Below, piece after piece: positions 61,921 through 64,000 of a stretch of DNA of 64,000 nt. Position 1 is the first letter of the stretch, and every line of letters starts with the position of its first letter. Under the pieces are notes generated by a model. The model was not told the origin of the DNA. It searched no databases and worked only from the letters and a program-made list of their open reading frames with translations. Made by a program: the position numbers and the translations under genes. Source of the DNA: JABDQA01 sp963824415 (GTDB lineage: Bacteria; Desulfobacterota; Desulfobulbia; Desulfobulbales; Desulfocapsaceae); NCBI GenBank assembly GCA_963824415.1, contig CAWGPM010000012.1, positions 28,286-92,285 of the forward strand, read 5' to 3'.

Positions 61921-64000
61921 TTAGGCTAGTTTGTCCGGACTGAAGCAGCTGCAGCAGCTCCAAAGCCTGGGGATGGCCGGTACCATCTGCAGCACCATTT
62001 CAGCCAGTTTTGCCGCTCGTTCGGTCATCCGAAAGCCCAGGTACAGATTTGCCAGAGTGGTGAAGTATTCGGGATTTTCCGGTTCCTGCCGCACAACCTG
62101 CAGCAGGGCCTGTTCACCCTCTTCGTAGCGTTTGAGCTTCAGCAGGGCCAGGGCCTGGTTGTAGCGCGGCCGCGCATAGCCGGGCATGCCGTCGGCTGCT
62201 CTACCGAGCATTTCGGCGGCCTCATCAAGGAGGTTCATCTCCGCCAGCAACAGACCGAGCGAGTAAGCTGCCTCGTGGAACGCAGGGCTGTCCTGCACAA
62301 CTTCGCGCAGCAGGGCAGCGGCGCGCTCGTTGTCACCGTTGCGGTTAAGCAGCATAGCCAGATTGACCTTGGCCGGGGAGAATCTGCCGTCTATCTGTAT
62401 CGCCTGCTCGTAGTAGTTTGTGGCCTGATCGATGTCGCCCAGGGCAGCGGCAAGGTTACCGAGGTTATAGCGCTGAGGGGCAAAATCGCTGTTGTAGAGC
62501 ATTGCCTGCCGATACTCCGCCAGCCCCTCCTCGAGGGCCTGGCGGTCGGCCGGTTTGATCAGGTTTTTCGGCACCGAGGCCAGCGCTGCGGCGGCTTCGA
62601 TACGCACGCCCTTGACCGGGTCGTAGAGCTTGGGTCCGATAACCCGCAGTCTGCTCTCGCTGTCGAGGCCTGCCAGGGCGCTGATCGCGGTGTGGCGGAT
62701 CAGGCTGTCATTATCTTCCACTGCTCCACTCAGAGTTTCGAGGCTTGGTGTGCCGGGATAGTTTCGCAGCAGCGATAAGGCGGTGGCCCGGACGATGACC
62801 GGCATCAGCGTATCCTGTGCCAGAGTTCTTAAGCCTTCGGCGGCCTCTGGCCGGGTGGCGCGGCCGGCGGCGATGATCTCTCCATAGTGGGGTCTTGTCG
62901 TTTTCCCGTACCAGGCGAGATAGTGATCGTTCACCCATTGCAGCTCTTTATCCGCGTGGCATTGGGTTGCCGAACAACTGTTTGGCGTCTCCAGCGCCTC
63001 GCTGAGATCGGCGTGGCACCCTGAGACTGTGGTCGGGGCGGTAGTCGATGCCCATATAGGTGCGGCCCGGCATGTGGCATTTTACACAGAGATGACCGTC
63101 GCTCGGCTTGCCCTCAAATTCGCGTTTATGAAAATGGTGTTCGTAGCGGTCGTACTCGGCGGCCCGATGACACTGCAGACAGAGATCGTTGCCGTCTTTA
63201 TGGAGTTTCAAGCTGTGCATATCGTGGCAGTCGCTGCAGCGTACATCGTGCTGATACATCTTGGATTGAACAAAAGAGCCATAAACGTAGACCTCTTCGT
63301 AGATCTGACCGTCCGGGTAGTAGAGGCCCTCATCGAGCAAGGACGGAACCATCGTATCGAGTACGTCAGCCGGCAGGTGAGTGTTATTGCCCAGTTGATA
63401 ACGCCTGGAATGAACAGGGGGCGCAGATGGCGATCTGTGCTTTACTGGAAATTGCGCCGGTGGGAGTGGCCAGGGCGAAATCGTCGAGCGGTTCTCTGGC
63501 CATGGCCGGCCTTTCGGCCCATCTTACGTGGCTGGAGCCGGGGCCGTGGCAGGCTTCACAGCCAACGTCAATTTCAAACCAGGTGGTCGCATAACTATTG
63601 GTATCGATATCGAAGTTTTTCTCCAGCCGGGTCGAATGACACTCGGCACACATGCCGTTCCAGGTCTGGCCGCCCTGGGTCCAGTGCAGCCAGTCTTCGG
63701 GGCCCTCGACTTCGTAAGGCGGCAGGCGGTACCAGCGCTGTTGCTGCGCGTCCCAGGCGATGTTGAGGCATTGCAGCCGGCCGCCGTCAAACGGGGCCAG
63801 ATACTGTTGCAGCGGATAGACACCGAAGGTGTGGGTGATCTCGAAGGTTTCAAGTGCTCCGCCCGGCCCTTGGGTTTCAGCCAGGAATTTGCCTTCCTGC
63901 CTGAAAAATGGACTGGTCACACCGTTGTAGGGATCTGTATAGGTCGCGTTTTCGAAATTGCCCACTACGCTGTCTTCGGTGGCTTCAGCCATGGCCAGAT
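61921..64000 (-). CDS. Multiheme c-type cytochrome with HEAT and TPR repeats, partial (5' end outside the window), two frameshifts
   Basis: Read from 64000 down, the protein has heme motifs CAECH, CEACH, CAPCH, CSDCH, CLQCH, CVKCH and a wider CSATQCH (CX4CH), then a HEAT-like part (PVIVRATALSLLRNYPG, HTAISALAGLD, RIEAAAALASVP) and about six TPRs (NLGNLAAALGDIDQATNYYEQAIQ and following). Extra bases near 63413 (TT on the minus strand) and near 63013 break the frame; repairing the first restores CAPCHSRRYQLGNNTHLPADV. Such periplasmic cytochrome-TPR fusions occur in sulfate and metal reducers and probably scaffold an electron-transfer or protein-assembly step. The N-terminus and any signal peptide lie beyond the window. 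Confidence 0.8.

Noticed and set aside
1..64000. Prophage or insertion-sequence content
   Set aside because: The poly-gamma-glutamate hydrolase-like gene alone is not evidence of a prophage; no integrase, transposase, portal or terminase gene was seen.

Overview
The window comes from a Gram-negative bacterium with moderately high GC. The best guess is a sulfate-reducer-like member of the Desulfobacterota (former Deltaproteobacteria). This is an inference from the mix of genes: a TolC/HlyD/ABC type I secretion set, a fused isobutyryl-CoA mutase, ETF with short-chain fatty-acid oxidation genes, a multiheme cytochrome with TPRs, and a GrdB/PrdB-like selenoprotein. No rRNA, tRNA, CRISPR array or complete insertion sequence was seen.

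Region 1 (1-3.7 kb) holds ordinary genes: the end of a dipeptide ABC ATPase pair (dppD tail, dppF), a poly-gamma-glutamate-hydrolase-like gene, a UPF0173 metallo-hydrolase and an EamA transporter. Region 2 (3.7-37.7 kb) is the most striking part: a giant-adhesin secretion and signalling island. The minus strand reads TolC, then a roughly 5,000-residue FecR/RTX/cadherin adhesin, then a PilZ-like/CNB/Ser-Thr kinase, a PP2C phosphatase, the type I secretion ABC protein, the HlyD adaptor, an RsbW-like anti-sigma kinase, a STAS anti-sigma antagonist, a PilZ protein, an ABC protein with an unusually expanded ATPase domain, a cyclic-nucleotide-binding protein and a periplasmic protein. On the plus strand it is flanked on one side by TerB, a GAF-SpoIIE phosphatase and a metallo-beta-lactamase/CNB protein, and on the other by a CHASE2 adenylate cyclase. 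Together the genes could make, sense and degrade a cyclic nucleotide, bind c-di-GMP, and run partner switching and Ser/Thr phosphorylation around one adhesin secretion machine. The adhesin contains nine tandem 315-bp cadherin-like units that look identical at the DNA level.

Region 3 (37.7-39.7 kb) has a gene interrupted by an in-frame TGA that reads convincingly as selenocysteine, followed by a haloacid-dehalogenase-like gene. Region 4 (39.7-56.7 kb) is a fatty-acid/acyl-CoA cluster: icmF, a TetR regulator, etfA/etfB, acyl-CoA dehydrogenase and acyl-CoA ligase on the minus strand; thiolase, 3-hydroxyacyl-CoA dehydrogenase, M24 peptidase, a DUF gene, enoyl-CoA hydratase and a second acyl-CoA dehydrogenase on the plus strand. 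Four near-identical 18-bp palindromes lie in front of its transcription units and probably mark the TetR regulon.

Region 5 (56.7-64 kb) holds an acetyl-CoA hydrolase/GNAT fusion, dodecin, polyphosphate kinase and a multiheme cytochrome/HEAT/TPR protein that runs off the window. All four carry frameshifts. Many frameshifts across the window (in PP2C, both ends of the adhesin, cyclase, enoyl-CoA hydratase, dodecin and others) can be repaired by one base, often in a short homopolymer. Sequencing or assembly error is therefore the leading explanation rather than true gene decay.
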